A stretch of 64,000 bases of DNA from Natrinema gari JCM 14663 (GCF_000337175.1 NZ_AOIJ01000033.1:1-64000), one strand, 5' to 3'. Positions 44,010 to 54,123 are shown, counted from the first letter of the stretch. Notes: generated by a model from the sequence alone, not told the origin. A program made the numbers and translations.

Positions 44010-45179
44010 TCACTCGGGGGGAGACAGGGCCCAAAGCGTTCCCGCACTGGTCTGGGCGAACGCCTGGTTGCCGGCGGCACCGAGCCCGAAGCCGCTGGTC
44101 GGAAGTGACGTCTCTGGCCGAGCGAAGAACGACGCGCCGTCGGTCCACGTTACGGTTCCGTCGCCCGTCCCGACGACGAACGTCGCCGTCGTCGATGCTG
44201 CTCGAGTAACGGGTGCGTCGAACCGCATTTCGTACCGTTCGCTCCCGTCTTCCGCCGAGAGTTCGTACACCGTTCCGAACGTGTCCGACGGGGCGTCGTC
44301 CGTCGACTCTGCGACGAGCAGCGACGAATCGGTCGCGTGGACCCCCGTGATCTCGGCACCGCGACCGAACGGCGTCCGCCACCGATCGGAACCGTCCGCC
44401 GCGTCGAGTGCGACGACATCTCCGCCACCGCCGACGTAGATCGTGTCGTCGATCGGTACCGGACCGACGGTGGTTGCCTCCCACTGTGTCGGTCGCCAAC
44501 TCCACGAGGCGGTCCCGTCGGTGGGGGAGATCGCAACTACTCCATCCCCGTCACCGAAATAGACCGCGTGGTCGTCGGCCGCCAACTGGTCGTCCGGGGC
44601 GGCGACGACGGTAAAATCCGTTTCGGGGACGTGGGACTGTTCCCCTCGAACCGATCCGTCGGCGGTCTCGAGCGCGGCGAGACCGCCGTTTGCAGCGTAT
44701 AGCGTTCCGTTCGATACGGCCATCGCCGACGAGAGATTGGATACCATCTGCCGCCACCGTCGTGACCCCGTCCGGGCGTCGAAAGCGGAGATCCGTGACT
44801 GCCCCGAATCCCGTTTTTCGCCGACGTACACGGTGCCGTCAGCGGCGACGAGACCGGTCGGTCGTCCGAGGTCGCGGTCCCACTGCTGCGTTCCCGTTTC
44901 CGTATCGAACGCGACCAGCTGCCCGTTTTCGAGACGACCGTCGCGGCTGCCACCCGCAGCGACGATTCCCTCGGTAGTCACTGGTGACGCGAGGCCACCC
45001 AGCTCGGGGACCGAGGCCGACCAGTCAGCTCCGTCCGGCTCACGAAACCAGGGCACCGATACACAGCCGGCGATCCCGAACGAGACGATGCCGACGCCAG
45101 CAGCGAGAACCGAGCGGCGGGAAGATATCGATCGATAGTAGCCGGGAAGCGTGAATATGTCTTTTGAATGAACATACAC
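44010..45179 (-). CDS. Exported PQQ-like beta-propeller lipoprotein
   Basis: A 389-aa protein with a twin-arginine motif (SRRSVLAAGVGIVSFGIAGC) ending in a lipobox Cys. The mature part repeats AxDxxTGxxxW blades of a PQQ/quinoprotein-type propeller, for example LVAFDTETGTQQWDRDLG, ISAFDARTGSRRWRQ and VVALDAADGSDRWRT, about seven to eight in total. PQQ catalytic residues are not evident, so it is likelier a BamB-like scaffold than a dehydrogenase. About 20 residues precede the RR pair; no better start codon exists. Confidence 0.85.
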   Translation of the reverse strand: MYVHSKDIFTLPGYYRSISSRRSVLAAGVGIVSFGIAGCVSVPWFREPDGADWSASVPELGGLASPVTTEGIVAAGGSRDGRLENGQLVAFDTETGTQQWDRDLGRPTGLVAADGTVYVGEKRDSGQSRISAFDARTGSRRWRQMVSNLSSAMAVSNGTLYAANGGLAALETADGSVRGEQSHVPETDFTVVAAPDDQLAADDHAVYFGDGDGVVAISPTDGTASWSWRPTQWEATTVGPVPIDDTIYVGGGGDVVALDAADGSDRWRTPFGRGAEITGVHATDSSLLVAESTDDAPSDTFGTVYELSAEDGSERYEMRFDAPVTRAASTTATFVVGTGDGTVTWTDGASFFARPETSLPTSGFGLGAAGNQAFAQTSAGTLWALSPPE

Positions 45180-45334
45180 GAGTGGAACTGGCTCGACCTG
45201 TCAGCGGTCTCGAGCGGAACTGAACACGTTCGAATCGTGCACCCGGTCCGCTGTCGCAGACCAGTCGACCGCGCAGCGTTCGAGACAACCGGTGCATCGG
45301 AACGTTTAGCAACCGCAAGGCCGCACGTGGGGAT

Positions 45335-45832
45335 ATGGGGCTGTTCGACGCGCTGTTTCGCTCGAGCGAGATCCTCGGCATCGCCGAGGAGACCCTCGAG
45401 TTCGCCCTCGAGTCCTCCGAGGAGACCCACCCGAACGAGTACATGGGGTTTCTCCGGGGGACAGAGGCCGATCGCCTGGGGCTGGACCGGGATGGCCTGG
45501 TCATCACGGACGTGCTCGTGGTCCCCGGGACCGAGACCAACAGCGTCAGCGCGACCGTCAAGACGAACCAGATTCCGAACGACGTGAAGGCGCTGGGGAG
45601 TATCCACTCCCACCCCAACGGGGTGATCAGGCCCAGCAACGCGGATCTGGATACGTTCGGCCGCGGGAGCGTCCACGTCATCATCGGCGCGCCCTACCGC
45701 CGGACCGACTGGAAGGCGTTCGATTCGAAGGGCCAGCCGACCACGTTGAACGTGATCGATGTCGACCTGCCCGATACCGAGGACTTCTTCGATTTCACGC
45801 AGGCGGATATCGACGAGGAACTGCGACGATGA
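45335..45832 (+). CDS. JAMM/MPN+ metalloprotease (desampylase-like)
   Basis: A 165-aa protein with a complete JAMM zinc centre: Glu35 in PNEYMGFL, then HSHPNGVIRPSNAD giving His91, His93, Ser101 and Asp104 (HxH-x7-S-x2-D). Archaeal proteins of this size cleave isopeptide or linear bonds of ubiquitin-like SAMP modifiers, as known for the haloarchaeal JAMM desampylase. Two helices with no membrane segment precede the fold. It starts the tight string JAMM, 30-codon ORF and RibL. Confidence 0.92.
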   Translation: MGLFDALFRSSEILGIAEETLEFALESSEETHPNEYMGFLRGTEADRLGLDRDGLVITDVLVVPGTETNSVSATVKTNQIPNDVKALGSIHSHPNGVIRPSNADLDTFGRGSVHVIIGAPYRRTDWKAFDSKGQPTTLNVIDVDLPDTEDFFDFTQADIDEELRR

Positions 45833-45833
45833 G

Positions 45834-45926
45834 ATGCGCTATGCTCGAGACGATGCCATCAGTGACTACCGGACCGACGACGACGGGATCGACGCGGCAA
45901 CCGCCGGCGACAACAGTGGAGGATGA
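45834..45926 (+). CDS. Possible 30-aa ORF between JAMM protease and RibL
   Basis: ATG at 45834 begins one base after the JAMM stop, and the TGA at 45924-45926 ends 3 bases before the ribL ATG at 45930. The peptide begins MRYARDDAISDY, continues RTDDDGIDAATAGD and has a normal acidic composition. Tight packing suggests translation in the same operon, but 30 codons is short and it may be only a spacer. No motif is visible. Confidence 0.4.
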   Translation: MRYARDDAISDYRTDDDGIDAATAGDNSGG

Positions 45927-45929
45927 CGG

Positions 45930-46361
45930 ATGACACGGACCGTCATCGCCCAGGGCACTTTCGACATCCTCCACCCCGGCCACGTCCACTATCTCGAGGA
46001 GGCCGCGGCGATGGGCGACGAACTGTCGGTCATCGTCGCCCGCAAGGCCAACGTCGATCACAAGGAGACGCCGATCTGTCCGGCGACGCAGCGCCGCGAC
46101 GTCGTCGGCGCGCTCGCGGCCGTCGACGAGGCCCTGCTCGGTCACGAGGAGGACATCTTCGTTCCCATCGAGGAGATCGATCCCGACGTGATCGCGCTCG
46201 GTCACGACCAGCACCACGACGACGAGGCCATCGCGGCCGAACTCGAGCGACGGGGGATCGACTGCGAGGTCCGCCGGGCGAGCGGCCGCGAAACCGACGA
46301 CGAGCAACTGCTCTCGACGCGACTGATCATCGAGCGCATCCTCGAGCGGCGAGGGGACTGA
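45930..46361 (+). CDS. ribL: FAD synthase (archaeal RibL type)
   Basis: A 143-aa nucleotidyltransferase with the class-I HxGH motif HPGH at 15-18 in [19 protein letters not shown], a [15 protein letters not shown] segment, and a C-terminal [13 protein letters not shown] carrying the STR-type signature that follows the KMSKS-like position. Archaeal RibL adenylates FMN to FAD and contains conserved cysteines; Cys69 or thereabouts is visible in TPICPAT. It is encoded right after the JAMM protease and small ORF, probably in one transcript. Confidence 0.9.
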   Translation: MTRTVIAQGTFDILHPGHVHYLEEAAAMGDELSVIVARKANVDHKETPICPATQRRDVVGALAAVDEALLGHEEDIFVPIEEIDPDVIALGHDQHHDDEAIAAELERRGIDCEVRRASGRETDDEQLLSTRLIIERILERRGD

Positions 46362-46430
46362 CACACGGTGTGGCCCACGGCTCGTCGCGCTCGCGTCGAC
46401 TCGCCGACGCCACGGTGATGGGGGACGCGA

Positions 46431-46589
46431 TTAGTTCTCGAGGACGGCCGTCGGCGGCGGCAGCCGAAGCGAATCGACCGTATGCCCTGTCTCGACGAAG
46501 TGCTCGATCGCTTTCTCCGACACTTCCTTTTCGGTGTAGCCGTCAGCAGTACTGATCCGCCAGTCACACTCGAGGCAGTACTTACACAT
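46431..46589 (-). CDS. 52-aa small zinc-binding-like protein
   Basis: A compact protein, MCKYCLECDWRISTADGYTE and so on, ending VDSLRLPPPTAVLEN. The N-terminal CKYCLEC supplies three cysteines in seven residues, and HFVETGH supplies two histidines, so a C3H/C2H2-like zinc knuckle is possible. The start at 46589 puts the cysteines at the N-terminus; an in-frame extension adds nine residues. It lies between ribL (convergent) and ilvD (same strand). Confidence 0.6.
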   Translation of the reverse strand: MCKYCLECDWRISTADGYTEKEVSEKAIEHFVETGHTVDSLRLPPPTAVLEN

Positions 46590-46702
46590 CCGTTGCTCTA
46601 TCCGAGAGTGGGTCACAAAGGCGGGAAAGACTCGTGCAGGAAATCGAAGGGAGTTCCTGCGAGGAACGGAGAACGGGGCCGTACCGGTCGCCGTCGACCG
46701 CG

Positions 46703-48430
46703 CTACTCGTCCGTGACGCCGGGGTTGGTCACGGCACCGTTGGCCGCCGACCCGAAGTCACGGCCGTACTTCGCCAGCACCCCGGTGGTGTACTGCGGCT
46801 CCGGCAGGTCGTGGTCCGCGAGGCGCTGTTCGATTTCCGCGTCGGAGAGGTCCACGGACAGTTCGAGGTCGTCGATGTCGATGGTGATCGTATCGCCGTC
46901 CTCGAGCGCGGCGATGGGGCCGCCGACCGCCGCTTCGGGGGCGACGTGGCCGATGGAGAACCCGCGAGTCGCGCCCGAGAAGCGGCCGTCGGTGAACAAG
47001 GCGACGTCCTCCGCGTGACCCTGGCCCGCCACGGCGGAGGTGACGCCGAGCATCTCGCGCATGCCGGGGCCGCCGCGTGGCCCCTCGTTGCGGATGCCGA
47101 TGACGTCGCCGGATTCGACGTTGCCCTCCTGGACGTACGCCATCGCGTCTTCTTCCTGCTCGAAGATCCGGACCGGCCCCTCGTGGTGGAGGTGGTCTTC
47201 GCCGGTGATCTTGATGACCGCGCCGTCGGGCGCGAGGTTGCCGGTGAGGATGCGGATGGCACCGCGTTCGTGGATCGGATCGTCGACGGTATGCAGGAAG
47301 TCGGCGTCGAGATCCGAAATCGCGGGCGGATCGACCCGTTCGATGGCCTCGGCCATCGTCTCGCCGGTAACGGTCAGCGCGTCGCCAGAGAGTAGGCCGG
47401 CCTCGAGCAGTTCGCGCAGGACGACCGGCACGCCGCCGACCTCGTGGAGGTCGTTCATCACGCGCTCGCCGCCGGGCTGGAGATTGGCGATCTTCGGCGT
47501 GCGGGCGCTGATCTCGTTGAACGTCTCGATGTCCAGATCGACACCGGCTTCGGCGGCCATCGCCAGCAGGTGGAGGACGGCGTTGGTCGAGCCGCCGACG
47601 GCGACCTGCAGGGCGATGGCGTTCTCGAACGCCGCTTCGCTGAGGAAGTCGGAGGGTTTCCGCCCCGCTTCGACGGCTTCGACGGCGATCTCGCCGGCCT
47701 CGCGGGCGACCTCGTAGCGCGAGTCGGCCTCCGCGGGCGGGCTGGCGCTGCCCAGCGGCGCGAAGCCGATCGCCTCGGAGATCGACGCCATCGTGTTGGC
47801 GGTAAACATGCCGCCACAGGACCCCGCGCCGGGGCAGGCGTTGCGCTCCATCTCGTCGAGTTCGTCCGGGCTCATCTCGCCGTCGGCGACGGCACCGACG
47901 CCTTCGAAGAGGTTCTGGACGGTGACTTCCCGACCCTCGTGCTCGCCGGGCATGATCGATCCGCCGTAGAGGAAGACCGACGGAAGGTCCGTCCGGATCG
48001 AGGCCATCATCATCCCCGGCATGTTCTTGTCACAGCCGCCGATGGTGACCAGCCCGTCCATGCGCTCGCCGAAGGAGACGAGTTCGACGGAGTCGGCGAT
48101 GAGCTCCCGGGAGATCAGCGAGGCCTTCATGCCTTCCGTTCCCATCGAAATGGCGTCGGAGATGGTGATCGTCCCGAACTCGATCGGCATGCCGCCGGTC
48201 TCGTCGACCCCCTCGAGCGCGGCGTCGGCGACGTCGTCGAGGTGGACGTTACACGGCGTGATGTCGGCCGCCGGATTCGGAACGCCGATCATCGGCGACC
48301 CGAAGTCGTCGTCGTCGAACCCCATCGCACGGAACATCGCTCGATGGGGTGCCTTGTCCGGCCCCTCCGTCACTTCGCGGCTCCGCAACTGCTCGTCTTT
48401 CCCGTAGTCGAACTCGTCGTCGCTACTCAT
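46703..48430 (-). CDS. ilvD: Dihydroxy-acid dehydratase
   Basis: A 575-aa enzyme of the IlvD/Edd family. Fe-S ligands appear in [21 protein letters not shown] and [18 protein letters not shown]. The C-terminal half has [26 protein letters not shown], typical for IlvD. It dehydrates 2,3-dihydroxy-isovalerate and its methyl homologue in valine/isoleucine synthesis. It is a lone gene here: no ilvB, ilvC or leu genes are adjacent. The ATG at 48430 opens with an acidic [10 protein letters not shown]. Confidence 0.96.
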   Translation of the reverse strand: MSSDDEFDYGKDEQLRSREVTEGPDKAPHRAMFRAMGFDDDDFGSPMIGVPNPAADITPCNVHLDDVADAALEGVDETGGMPIEFGTITISDAISMGTEGMKASLISRELIADSVELVSFGERMDGLVTIGGCDKNMPGMMMASIRTDLPSVFLYGGSIMPGEHEGREVTVQNLFEGVGAVADGEMSPDELDEMERNACPGAGSCGGMFTANTMASISEAIGFAPLGSASPPAEADSRYEVAREAGEIAVEAVEAGRKPSDFLSEAAFENAIALQVAVGGSTNAVLHLLAMAAEAGVDLDIETFNEISARTPKIANLQPGGERVMNDLHEVGGVPVVLRELLEAGLLSGDALTVTGETMAEAIERVDPPAISDLDADFLHTVDDPIHERGAIRILTGNLAPDGAVIKITGEDHLHHEGPVRIFEQEEDAMAYVQEGNVESGDVIGIRNEGPRGGPGMREMLGVTSAVAGQGHAEDVALFTDGRFSGATRGFSIGHVAPEAAVGGPIAALEDGDTITIDIDDLELSVDLSDAEIEQRLADHDLPEPQYTTGVLAKYGRDFGSAANGAVTNPGVTDE

Positions 48431-48761
48431 GGGTTGAGCTTGATTCCCACAGGTATAAGTTACCCTTTCTCGGCCAACCGTTCGGTCGCGAGCGGTTCTG
48501 CCTAACCGGTTCGGGACGGCCCTGGGGAATACCGTCCGGACGGCCCGGACTCGGAGCCGAACCGTCGGCCGGTCGGGTGTGAATCGCTGCCGGTACCACG
48601 ACGGGCAGCACCGACGCTCTCGGACGGACGGCGATCCGGACCGAGCACAGCCGCAGTCGATCGTTCGCCATCGTCGAGTCGAATCAGCCCGCGGTTTCGG
48701 CAGTCCCAGTCGTTGCCACCGTCGAAACCCCCTTCCCGGGAGCCTCCGTAGGCGGCGTATC
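48431..48761. other. Divergent intergenic region (ilvD / RFAP-synthase-like gene)
   Basis: About 330 bases. The ilvD side has an AT-rich TATAAGTTACC at 48453-48463, about 25 bases upstream of its start. The rest is GC-rich, with no gene, RNA or repeat recognised. A frame upstream of the plus-strand gene remains open but is Arg-rich and is not counted as coding. Confidence 0.4.
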
Positions 48762-49748
48762 GTGACGACCGCGACCGTTAGTACGGGGGCACGGCTCCAC
48801 GTCGGCTTCCAGAACCTCTCGCTCGCTCGCGAGCGACTCTACGGCGGGATCGGGATCGGGCTCGCGGAGCCGCGGGTCACCGTCACTGCCGAGCCCGCCG
48901 CCTCGGTCGCCGCCGCCGATCCGCTGATCCGGGACTACGCGAACCGCGCCGTCGACGTGCTCGCGGTCTCCGGTGTCACGATCACGCTCGAGGAGTCCCT
49001 ACCCCGCCACGTCGGCCTCGGAAGCGGGACCCAGCTCGCGCTCGCCGTGCTGACGGCGACGGCGCGAGCGCACGGCCTTGAGCCGCGGAGCCGTGACCGC
49101 GCGCCGGCGATGGGACGGGGCGGTCGCAGCGGCGTCGGGGTCGCGACGTTCGCGGCCGGCGGCTTCGTCGTCGACGCCGGCCATCCGACCACCCGGTTTA
49201 CCACCGAGCCGCCGGCGGCGGGCGACTGGACGGTGCCACCCGTCGTCGCCCGCCACGACCTGCCGCCCGAGTGGCGGTTTCTGGTCGTCGTCCCCGACGC
49301 TGAGCCCGGCCGCAACGGCAACGACGAGGACGCGAGCATGCGCGCCGTCGTCGAACGCGCCGACCCCGCCATCGCGGACGAGATCGCCGGCGTCGTCACC
49401 CGCAAACTGCTGCCGGCGGCCGCCGCGGGCCGCCTCGAGCGCTTCGGCGAGGCCATCGCGGAAATCGGCCGCAAAAACGGTGCCTGGTACGCCGACGCCC
49501 AGGGGGGCGTCTTCCGGCCGCCTGCGGGCGAACTCGTCGCATCGCTCGAGGACTGTCCGGTCCTCTCGGGCGTCGGCCAGTCGTCGTGGGGGCCAGTCGT
49601 CTACGGCGTGACCGACGCCGCCCACGCCGAGGAGGCCGCGGCCGCGGCTCAGGACGCGCTTACGGACCGCGGGCTCGAGGGGGAAGTCGTCCTCGCTGCG
49701 CCGGCGGGGACCGGGGCTCGGATCCGGACGACCGGCGACCGCCAGTAG
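48762..49748 (+). CDS. Beta-ribofuranosylaminobenzene 5'-phosphate synthase-like (RFAP synthase family)
   Basis: A 328-aa GHMP-superfamily protein. It starts [24 protein letters not shown], has the GHMP glycine loop [19 protein letters not shown], and ends with [16 protein letters not shown]. This is the layout of RFAP synthase, which joins 4-aminobenzoate and PRPP in the first step of methanopterin-type cofactor synthesis. Whether the haloarchaeal relative makes that product is not proven. No ATG is available at the domain start; the GTG at 48762 (GTG ACG ACC) is used. Confidence 0.85.
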   Translation: MTTATVSTGARLHVGFQNLSLARERLYGGIGIGLAEPRVTVTAEPAASVAAADPLIRDYANRAVDVLAVSGVTITLEESLPRHVGLGSGTQLALAVLTATARAHGLEPRSRDRAPAMGRGGRSGVGVATFAAGGFVVDAGHPTTRFTTEPPAAGDWTVPPVVARHDLPPEWRFLVVVPDAEPGRNGNDEDASMRAVVERADPAIADEIAGVVTRKLLPAAAAGRLERFGEAIAEIGRKNGAWYADAQGGVFRPPAGELVASLEDCPVLSGVGQSSWGPVVYGVTDAAHAEEAAAAAQDALTDRGLEGEVVLAAPAGTGARIRTTGDRQ

Positions 49749-49838
49749 AAACAGGGTGGAGGCGGAGCGTAGCGCACGGCGTCGGGAGAGGGCGGTCGAC
49801 TGGAGTCTTTTTGCGTGCCGAGTCCGTACGTGACCGAT

Positions 49839-50168
49839 ATGCAATTCTGCGACGACTGCGGTTCGATGATGAAAGCGCGGGGCGATCGCATGGTCTGTAC
49901 GAACGACGACTGCGGGGCCGCGAGCGAGCGGGACCGCGAACGAGAAGACGCGTTCGTCACGACGGAATCACAGACCGACGGTGACGTAATCGAGTCCAGC
50001 GAGGAGGCGAACTTCGAGGGCAAACCGAAGGCGACGGACGTCGTCTGTGACGAGTGCGGTGCCGAAGAAGCGTGGTACACGCTCAAACAGACCGCCTCGG
50101 CCGACGAGCCACCGACGAGGTTTTTCAAATGCACCGACTGCAAGAATAAGTGGCGAGAATACAATTAA
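49839..50168 (+). CDS. tfs: Transcription factor S (TFS, RPA12/TFIIS-like)
   Basis: A 109-aa two-ribbon protein. The N-terminal ribbon has CDDCG and CTNDDCG; the C-terminal ribbon has CDECGAEEAWYTLKQTASADEP and CTDCKNKWREYN, with the acidic DEP-type tip residues that enter the RNA polymerase channel and trigger cleavage of backtracked RNA. The linker is rich in Ser, Asp and Glu. The start at 49839 (MQFCDDCGSMM) matches the family; an in-frame GTG 24 bases upstream is unlikely. It follows the RFAP-synthase-like gene by 90 bases. Confidence 0.96.
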   Translation: MQFCDDCGSMMKARGDRMVCTNDDCGAASERDREREDAFVTTESQTDGDVIESSEEANFEGKPKATDVVCDECGAEEAWYTLKQTASADEPPTRFFKCTDCKNKWREYN

Positions 50169-50338
50169 ACGGCCTTGTTGAAACCTGCTATCGGTGATCG
50201 GTCTCAACAGTGCTGCTGGAAACACAGCGCTTATACAGCGGGTCAGTCGAGTCCGTTAGCGGCTTCGACCGCTGTCAGCACGTCGGTGGCAACATGTTGA
50301 CCACAACTCCCAATCTGATTGCAGTAGTAACAGGTGAT

Positions 50339-50761
50339 ATGCGGACTCCCGAGGACACACTCACCCAACTGTATGAAGACGTCTGGAACGGCTCAAACCC
50401 GAACACTGCGAACGAATTAGTCCATGAAGAGTACCAGATCCACGACCGCGAATTGGCAGCCGAAATGCAGGGGCCTGCCTTGTACAGGGCACTGGCAAGC
50501 GGAACACGAGACATCTTTCCGGACATGACGGTCACGATAGACGACCTGATGGCTGCTGACGAGAAGGTGGCACTTCGATGGACGATGACAGGCACTCACG
50601 AGGGCGGGCCTCTGTTCGGTGTCGAGCCAACAGGACAGGAGGTCGAACTCACGGCCATCGAAATCAATCGCTTCGAGGACGGGAAACTCATCGAGACGTG
50701 GACGCAAAGCGACCAACTCGGCCTCATGCAACAGTTGGGTGGCGAGTTGGAGGACAGCTGA
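50339..50761 (+). CDS. SnoaL-like/ester cyclase family protein
   Basis: A 140-aa alpha+beta-barrel protein of the SnoaL/NTF2-like superfamily: EDTLTQLYEDVWNGSNPNTANELVHEEY, then FPDMTVTIDDLMAADEKVALRWTMTGTH, then TAIEINRFEDGKLIETWTQSDQLGLMQQLG. The paired His/Asp positions of cyclases are only partly evident, so it may be a cyclase, hydratase or ligand-binding protein. ATG 50339 (MRTPEDTL) is the domain start; in-frame ATGs at 50294 and 50210 exist. GC is lower than in the flanking genes, and the next gene follows after 17 bases. Confidence 0.8.
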   Translation: MRTPEDTLTQLYEDVWNGSNPNTANELVHEEYQIHDRELAAEMQGPALYRALASGTRDIFPDMTVTIDDLMAADEKVALRWTMTGTHEGGPLFGVEPTGQEVELTAIEINRFEDGKLIETWTQSDQLGLMQQLGGELEDS

Positions 50762-50778
50762 CCACAGCAACTAAATCC

Positions 50779-51399
50779 ATGCCCCAGGCGACACTGAAAA
50801 TCAAGTCCAACGAAGCACTCGTTTCCCTATCAGAGAGCCATCCTGAAACCGAGTTCAGCGTGCTGGGTGCATGGCCGACTGATGACAAACTCAGGGTGCT
50901 CGTTGAAACGTATACTATTGCGTTACCCTCGCTTGAAGAGACGCTTTCAGCGATCCCCTCACTCACCGATGTCGAAATCAGACATTCCACAGACGAGACA
51001 ACCCTCTTCGAGGTAAGTACGCCAACGCCCCCGCCGCACGGAGCAATGGCGAATTCGGGAATCGTCCCCTCGTTTCCGCTCCATCTGGAAAACGGGTGGT
51101 TTGTCGGCGAACTCACAGCGTCGCGAGAGCAACTCTCGGCGTTTCGTGACGAACTGGAAGCTGGAGAGATAGAGTACCAACTCGTCCAGATTTCTTGTAT
51201 GGACGGAACAGGTGATGTACTTACTGCCAGGCAACTGGAAGTCGTCGAGTTGGCAGTCGAACATGGGTATTACGACTCACCACGCCGGTGTACGTTGAGC
51301 GATCTCGCCAACCGGCTGGACGTAAACAAATCCGTCGTCAGCCGAATCCTCCAGCGGGCGGAAAGACACATCATCACCGCATACTGTTCCTCGTGCTGA
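50779..51399 (+). CDS. Bat-type HTH_10 regulator next to the SnoaL-like gene
   Basis: A 206-aa regulator with a C-terminal HTH_10 domain (LTARQLEVVELAVEHGYYDSPRRCTLSDLANRLDVNKSVVSRILQRAERH) and an N-terminal sensor-like module (LKIKSNEALVSLSESHPETEF, FPLHLENGWFVGEL). It begins 17 bases after the SnoaL-like gene, so the two are probably co-transcribed and it may control that gene. Lower GC and the IS5 remnant immediately downstream suggest the pair was gained together. Confidence 0.85.
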   Translation: MPQATLKIKSNEALVSLSESHPETEFSVLGAWPTDDKLRVLVETYTIALPSLEETLSAIPSLTDVEIRHSTDETTLFEVSTPTPPPHGAMANSGIVPSFPLHLENGWFVGELTASREQLSAFRDELEAGEIEYQLVQISCMDGTGDVLTARQLEVVELAVEHGYYDSPRRCTLSDLANRLDVNKSVVSRILQRAERHIITAYCSSC

Positions 51400-51431
51400 G
51401 TGTCTCCTCTATATCCAGCAGGCCAGTCCTC

Positions 51432-51839
51432 TCAGCAGTAGGGACATCCGCTCTCTTCAGGCGAAATAGCGAGGTTTCGTTCCACGTTGTGAACGACGCA
51501 CTTGATGACGAGTTCGCGGAACTGCTTCAACCACCGGGTGACCGCACGAAGGCACCGAATTTCCGTTTGATTGCCGCATTGACTGTCTCGTTCAGGTTGC
51601 GGCGATGGTAAAGGTCGCCGTCCAGCCGTGCATGCCATGCTTTGTGAAGTGAGGTGAACTCACGATGCTTGATGAGTGGTCGGATATCGTGGTCTCGGGC
51701 GAGCTGCCGGGGTTTTGATCGTCGTGGCTCTTGTACCGGTCAAGACCGCGATGGACTGTGCGTTCCGTTTCACTACCTGTGGCGCGATCTGCGTATCGTG
51801 CTTCCGCGTTGTCGTCACGTGAATATCGAGCACGGCGTT
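51432..51839 (-). mobile_element. IS5-type transposase remnant (3' half, frameshifted)
   Basis: On the minus strand one frame reads NAVLDIHVTTTRKHDTQIAP and VVKRNAQSIAVLTG; the next frame continues with RQLARDHDIRPLIKHREFT, ARLDGDLYHRRNLNETVN and AAIKRKFGAFVRS; a third gives LKQFRELVIKCVVHNVERNL and a stop at 51432. These are ordered blocks of a DDE transposase of the IS5/ISH type, covering the second Asp region and the R-x-x-x-x-x-x-E helix. The first half and both ends are missing. It abuts the APC gene's stop codon exactly. Confidence 0.8.
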
Positions 51840-54123
51840 AGTCCTGGTCCGTAATACCCAGCAACCGTTCACGCAGGGTCCGCTTGCGAGCCGTCTGAGC
51901 GAGTAACACCGAACACTCGACATCGTCGAGGACATCCAAGACCGGCGATCCGCGGACCAATCGGGACAACAGCCCGCGTTCGGTCGCCCCGATCACGACG
52001 AGGGTTGCATCCGTGGCTGCATCGCCGATGGCGGTCTCGACGTCTCGGTCGTCGACAACCAGATCTGCGTCAGTGAGCCCGTTTTCGGCGGCCCACTCTT
52101 CGAGGAACTGTTCGCCCTCGTCAGTGGTCTCATCATCCGAAAGAGCGTGTAGGACCGTCACGTCGGAGTCGAACTCGTTGCGAAGCAACTGGGTCACCTC
52201 TGCACCGAGCACCGAGTCGGGGCCGCCAGCAGTTGGCACGAGGATATGCGAGGGGTCGAACCCGCGCTCTCTCAGGACCAGGCAGTCACAGGGGAGATCA
52301 TGGGTCAGTTCATCGAGACGCGATTCGGCACGGCCATGAGAGGCGGGCCCCCAGCCCATGACGACCTGGTCAGCGTCGAAGGTACGGGCGGCGTCGAAGA
52401 CCTCCTCGAACGACCGGTGTGAAAGCACTGTCTGCGTCTCAATGGGAACATTAAATGTCTCGGCGTCGGTACGTGCCTGCTCGAGTAATTTCTTTGATTC
52501 GGCGTTGATCCGGTCGTTCTGTTCGGCACGTTCAAGCGGCGTCTGGTCGGGAACCTGCACGATGTGGACTGCATGCACTGTGCCGCCACGTTGCTTTGCG
52601 ATGGCACCGCCGAGTGTGATGAGTTCTTTTTCGGTTCGGGGGTTTGCCAACGGAACCATTACGCGGAAATCGCCCCCGTCCGGAACACTGGCAGTCGGTC
52701 GGATCGAGTCAGCCGCCGCCACTGCAGCATCGGGCATCTTCTCGGAGCGGTCGAGGATCCAGCCGGCGAAGACGCCGTCGTTCTCGACGCGCTGGCGCGC
52801 GTACAGCAGGTACCACACGCCTGCAAAGACGACGAGTCCCGCCGAGAGCAGAATGACGCGTGGTTCGATGTACGCGATCAGTGCGAACGACGAAATCGTC
52901 CCGAGAATGGGAACGACGGGGTAGAACGGAACCTCGAAGTCGGGATCATAATCGGCGGGGTCGGCCTCTCGCATGACGATCAGCGCGATATTCAACAGGC
53001 CGTAGACGATCAGATGCAGCACCGAGCCGGCTGTCGACAGGAACTCGAGGTCGCCAAAGAGGAGGAAGGCGATAATAAGCGAGCCGGTGATCAGGATCGA
53101 CTTGTACGGCGTCCCGAACCGTGGGTGGATCTCGTTGACTGACGGCGAGATAATCTTCTCGCGTCCCATCGCGAAGTTGATCCGCGAGGAAGAGAGGATC
53201 GATGCGTTTGCGCTCGAGGCGGTCGCAAGAAGGCCGCCGAGCAACAGCAACCCCCAGCCGACCGTCCCCAAACCGAAGCCGAAGACGCTGTACTGGCCGA
53301 AGAGCAGTTGAGCAGCCGTAACGACGGCCGCGTCATTGTTCGCCACCAGGTCGTTCGGCACCGCCGCAAGCAAGACAACGAGAAACAGGGCATAGACGAC
53401 GGTGACGATGACGACCGACCCGATAACCGCCAGCGGGAGGTTTCGGCCCGGGTTCTTGATTTCTTCGGCGACCGATGTGATCTGGACGAAGCCGAGGTAG
53501 GAGACGAAAACGATGGCAGTGACCGGGAGTACCTGTTCGGCCGTCCCCGGCGGCGCAAACGGTCGCAACGACTCGAGATCACCGTTCAGGAGGCCGACAA
53601 CGGTGAAGACGCCGAGGATGGCGAGTAGCGTGAGGACGATCCCGATCTGGAGGCCGCCGGTCTCTTTGGCACCGATGTAGTTGATGGTGATAAACAGCGC
53701 TGCCCCGATGAGCCCGATCATCTTAACCGCCGATACCGTCACCGGGCCGAGCGCGAGCGCCGAAGCGCCGACGAGTTCGTTGACGTACTTGCCGAAGCCG
53801 TACATGTAGAACGCGGACGCAAACGCCAATCCAAGCCAGTTAGCCCAGCCGCTTATCGATCCGAAAAGCGGTCCGAGCGCACGGTTAATATAAAAGTAGG
53901 CACCGCCGGACTTGGGCATCGCCGTCCCCAGTTCTGAGGCCGAGAGTGCCGTGAACAGTGCGGTGACGCCGCCAATGACGAACGTCAGTGCTGCGAGCGG
54001 GCCCGCTCGAGCGACGGCGGTACCCGGCAGCACGAAGATTCCCGCCCCGATCATCGTGCCGATGCCGATCGCGATCGCCGAGAGGAGTCCGAGGTCCTTT
54101 GCGAGTTCCTCGTCGGCGCTCAT
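51838..54123 (-). CDS. APC-family amino acid permease fused to two Usp domains
   Basis: A 761-aa fusion. Residues about 10-450 form twelve membrane helices of the APC superfamily, starting LGLLSAIAIGIGTMIGAGIFVLPGTAV, with the substrate-binding unwound region GIGTMIGAG and a second helix PKSGGAYFYINRALG. From about 490 on there are two cytoplasmic Usp domains (RVMVPLANPRTEKELITLG and HILVPTAGGPDSVLGAEVTQLL; the second has VVIGATERGLLSRLVRGSPV, a nucleotide-binding loop). It imports or exchanges amino acids under stress-nucleotide control. Its last codons meet the IS5 relic. Confidence 0.93.
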   Translation of the reverse strand: MSADEELAKDLGLLSAIAIGIGTMIGAGIFVLPGTAVARAGPLAALTFVIGGVTALFTALSASELGTAMPKSGGAYFYINRALGPLFGSISGWANWLGLAFASAFYMYGFGKYVNELVGASALALGPVTVSAVKMIGLIGAALFITINYIGAKETGGLQIGIVLTLLAILGVFTVVGLLNGDLESLRPFAPPGTAEQVLPVTAIVFVSYLGFVQITSVAEEIKNPGRNLPLAVIGSVVIVTVVYALFLVVLLAAVPNDLVANNDAAVVTAAQLLFGQYSVFGFGLGTVGWGLLLLGGLLATASSANASILSSSRINFAMGREKIISPSVNEIHPRFGTPYKSILITGSLIIAFLLFGDLEFLSTAGSVLHLIVYGLLNIALIVMREADPADYDPDFEVPFYPVVPILGTISSFALIAYIEPRVILLSAGLVVFAGVWYLLYARQRVENDGVFAGWILDRSEKMPDAAVAAADSIRPTASVPDGGDFRVMVPLANPRTEKELITLGGAIAKQRGGTVHAVHIVQVPDQTPLERAEQNDRINAESKKLLEQARTDAETFNVPIETQTVLSHRSFEEVFDAARTFDADQVVMGWGPASHGRAESRLDELTHDLPCDCLVLRERGFDPSHILVPTAGGPDSVLGAEVTQLLRNEFDSDVTVLHALSDDETTDEGEQFLEEWAAENGLTDADLVVDDRDVETAIGDAATDATLVVIGATERGLLSRLVRGSPVLDVLDDVECSVLLAQTARKRTLRERLLGITDQD

